Shown here: positions 18,100 to 20,279 of the stretch, in pieces | Layout: every line of letters starts with the position of its first letter | Numbering within the stretch: position 1 is the first letter of the stretch | From: Gnetum montanum | Lineage: Eukaryota; Streptophyta; Gnetopsida; Gnetales; Gnetaceae | Direction: 5' to 3' | DNA length: 20,279 nt | Assembly (NCBI GenBank): GCA_015680685.1 | Contig: MNCI01006170.1 | Coordinates: 357,611 to 377,889 of the forward strand | Made by a program: the position numbers and the translations under genes | The notes under the pieces: generated by a model | Told to the model about the DNA's origin: nothing | What the model saw: the letters and a program-made list of their open reading frames with translations, nothing else | Databases searched by the model: none

Positions 18100-18500
18100 T
18101 TATAACTGATTAGATAATAGCTATCCACCTTCCTAGGAAACTATATGATCTTGAAAGTTTCCTAATTTACCTTCAAATCGTTAGAAATGAGCCTTGTAAG
18201 GCTCTTCTAAATTTATCTTCTAGTGTTAATATGATTTCTCATGAAATGTACAAAGCCTGGAACCTACCTTCACTCAAGAAGAGTAACATTTTTCTTGAGC
18301 TAGTAGATTAGTCCATCACTATTTCTTTGAGATTAGTGGAGGACATTATGGCCACTATTTGTGGGTGGTTTTATCTTGTTGATTTCATAGTGATCCATGT
18401 TGAAAATTGCAAGGGGGACTTCCCAATCATCATGGGAAGGGTTTGGCTAAGTACTATTGATGGACGCTTGGGAATCAGAGATCTTTTCTAAGAAATTTCT
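18100..18500 (+). pseudogene. Aspartic protease of the right family A element, catalytic Asp lost
   Basis: The active-site strand reads KALLNLSSSVNMIS near 18198-18236, where Athila/Tat elements have ALxDLGAS; the catalytic Asp has become Asn and the Gly has become Ser. The frame continues with SITISLRLVEDIMA (near 18315-18350), WFYLVDFIVIHVE and FPIIMGRVWLSTIDGRLGI, matching the later strands and the IILGRPFL motif near 18422-18470. It cuts the polyprotein in active elements; this copy could not. Confidence 0.75.
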
Positions 18501-19110
18501 AAGGAAAATGCTTTTGGAAAGATCAAGAAGAAGAAATATCCATGCATCATGTACATTGATATGAGGTGAAATTGTGTGTATAAATTATGGTCTATCAAAA
18601 GCACATCAATCAAAGCATGTAGACAATGTGCAAATAAATATGAAATTCAAAGGTGCTTGTACATAGTAGCCACAAAGTAGGAGGGCACCCAGTGGCTAAC
18701 AAATGATCTTGAAAGTAGCATACTTTGTATGAAACCCACTAAGAGCTTAACTAGTGCCTATGTTGTAGGCATGTATGAACTAAATAAAGTTCATCACCAA
18801 CTCTTTGATGATGAACTTGATGAAAATTCTTGAGAAGAGTTGGAAATCCTTGAGAATTTCAAATAAGAGCACTTAGAGTTGAAAACTCTAACTGTTGACA
18901 TGGAGTATTCATTTTTGAAAAAAAGAAAGCTGGTGATAATCAATGAAAACCTTGCTCTTAAGTAGGAAAGAGAAGCTATTGAACATGATTAATAAATGGT
19001 CAATAATATTTTATTGGTCATATCCCAAACTCATTGGAATTGATCCTAGGATATGCCAACATTGCATCTATACTGATCCTTCCATCAAGCCAAAAGGGTA
19101 GCCACAGCAG
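18501..19110 (+). pseudogene. Protease to reverse transcriptase connector, poorly conserved
   Basis: One plus-strand frame can be followed with stops (KPTKSLTSAYVVGMYELNKV near 18740-18790; ELKTLTVDMEYSFLKKRKLV near 18880-18935). This connector varies between Ty3/gypsy lineages and I recognise no domain in it. Confidence 0.45.
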
Positions 19111-19950
19111 TGGCTAAACCCCAAATTGAAGTAGATCATCAAAAAGGAAATTGAATAAATCCTCAAGATAGGGTTCATCTATCCAATTTTAGATAGTGAG
19201 TGGGTTATCCCACTTGTAATTGTGTCAAATAAAGGAGGCAAGTAGAGGATGTGTATTGATTTTAAGTTGTTGAACATGGCAACCTACAAAGATAATTTTC
19301 CATTGTCATTTCTGAACCAAGTGTTGGACACTATTCCTGGACATTGTTTCTATAGATTTTTGGATGGTTATAGTGGTTATAACCAAATTTAGATTACATT
19401 GAAGGATCACCCCAAAACTACATTCAGAAGTCCCTGAACTTTTGCATATCAAAAGATGCCATTTGGTCTATGCAATGCCCTTGCAACTTTCTAACACCTT
19501 TTCCTTAGTATTTTTCAGCAATAAATTGGTAGCAGGGTGGAAGTCTTCATAGATGACTTCTCCACCTATGGTGCTTTATTTGAGTAGGCCCTGGACTACC
19601 TTGAGCAAGTGCTTAAAAGATGCATGGAAACCAATCTTCGATTCAATTAGCAAAAGAGCCATTTGATGGTCTAGGAGGGCATTGTGTTGGGGCATAGAAT
19701 TTTTCAAGTAGGGATTTAGGTGGATACTAAAATGATCAGGGTCATTCAATAAATAACTTTCTAATTGGAAATCATTAAATATTTCTAGTCATTCCTTGGA
19801 CACATTGGCTATTATTGACGATTCATTGAGAATTTTTCTAAGATCGCTAAACTATTGGTTGAGCTTACAAAGAAAGATGCTCCATTCATATGGACCAAGA
19901 AATGTAAAAATGAATTCCATTAACTCAAAGAAAATATTGTAGAAAATTCA
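19111..19950 (+). pseudogene. Reverse transcriptase of the right family A element (broken but one frame)
   Basis: From WLNPKLK at 19111 to FIDD at 19546-19557 and on to RNase H at 19978 the reading stays in one frame, interrupted by stops only. Motifs in order: SEWVIPLVIVSNKGGK and RMCIDFKLLNMATYKDNFPL, then RFLDGYSGYNQ (motif A, Asp kept), KMPFGLCNALATF (motif B) and VFIDDFSTYG (motif C, both Asp kept). Then come VLGHRIFQVGI, SFLGHIGYY and RFIENFSKIAKLLVELTKKD of the thumb and connection. FIDDFS and DGYSGYNQ wording is typical of Athila/Tat. Several stops stand where Trp or Gln is usual, for example TAG before RMCIDF. Confidence 0.9.
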
Positions 19951-20279
19951 ATTCTATAAGTACCTAATTGGTCTTTTCCATTTCATATCATGATAGATGC
20001 ATTGAACTATGCCTTGGGAGTAGTACTTACATAGTTGAATGATTAGAAACATCCTTATTATGTCTATTATGCAAGTCAAAGCATTATGGATGCACATCTC
20101 AACTACATCACAATAGAAAAGGAGTTGATCGTTGTGATGTATGCCTTGGAGAAATTCAGGCACCATGTGCTTGAATACAATATGTTTGTGTACACTAACC
20201 ATAATGACATTTGCTTCCTCATAAACAAGTCAACCATGAGCCCCCATGTCATATAATGAATGGTGATCTTGCAAGTTTT
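19951..20279 (+). pseudogene. RNase H of the right family A element, cut by the window end
   Basis: It continues in the reverse transcriptase frame. FHIMIDALNYALGVVLT holds the first catalytic Asp and NYITIEKELIVVMYALEKFR holds the Glu. The third acidic position reads YTNHND where YTDH is usual, so the Asp has become Asn. The frame then runs through FLINKSTMSPHV to the window edge. Integrase and the 3' LTR should follow outside. Confidence 0.85.

Larger units (their letters stand above)
7476..20279 (+). mobile_element. Family A (Tat/Athila-like) Ty3/gypsy element, interrupted by a nested element and cut by the window end
   Basis: The element starts with its 5' LTR at 7476-8226, is interrupted at 8227-15318 by the inverted gag-only element, resumes with the LTR end at 15319-15430, and continues with a primer site (15432), gag, protease, reverse transcriptase and the start of RNase H. 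Integrase and the 3' LTR lie beyond the window. Reverse transcriptase wording such as LDGYSGYNQ, MPFGLCNA and FIDDFSTYG fits the Athila/Tat group better than chromoviruses, as does the tRNA-Asp-type primer site. All coding parts carry many stops, so it cannot be autonomous. Confidence 0.85.

Noticed and set aside
1-20279. tRNA, rRNA or other stable RNA genes
   Set aside because: I saw no cloverleaf-like box A/box B pair or rRNA core sequence on either strand; the only tRNA-related sequences are the primer binding sites.

Overview
The window comes from a repeat-rich nuclear genome of a plant, most likely a seed plant. It shows no recognisable host gene. Essentially all of it is decayed long terminal repeat (LTR) retrotransposons of the Ty3/gypsy superfamily. 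The plant call rests on the element types: a chromovirus-like element with an initiator-tRNA-Met-type primer binding site, and Tat/Athila-like elements with tRNA-Asp-type primer binding sites, a GGGGGTA polypurine tract and TGATGAG...CTCATCA LTR ends. I cannot name the species.

Layout, left to right. (1) Positions 1-1448 hold the 3' end of a plus-strand element of 'family A' (Tat/Athila-like), with a complete 3' LTR at 458-1448 that still has many CpG sites. (2) Positions 1449-7475 hold a minus-strand chromovirus-like element, cut inside its 3' LTR on the left and apparently inside its 5' LTR on the right. Gag, RNase H, reverse transcriptase and integrase (HHCC zinc finger and GPF module) are all readable but full of stops. 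(3) Positions 7476-8226 and 15319-15430 are the two halves of the 5' LTR of a second plus-strand family A element. Its interior (primer site, gag, protease, reverse transcriptase, start of RNase H) runs from 15431 to the window end. (4) Positions 8227-15318 are a complete minus-strand element with two LTRs, near-matching 5-bp target duplications, a primer site and a polypurine tract. It inserted into that 5' LTR. It carries a gag remnant and no recognisable pol, so it looks like a non-autonomous, gag-only derivative. Its LTR ends, U5, 3' preamble and gag all match family A, so it inserted, inverted, into the LTR of a relative.

Inferred order of events: the chromovirus-like element came first; the two family A elements then landed in or beside its LTRs, the right one much earlier than the CpG-rich left one; the gag-only element then landed in the LTR of the right one. 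All coding parts are dead through many stop codons and some lost catalytic residues. The most interesting signal is in the family A LTRs. Each carries a short phased tandem array just upstream of its TATA box. The unit sequence differs completely between sub-lineages, but position and spacing (14 bp, with occasional 17 or 20 bp) are kept.
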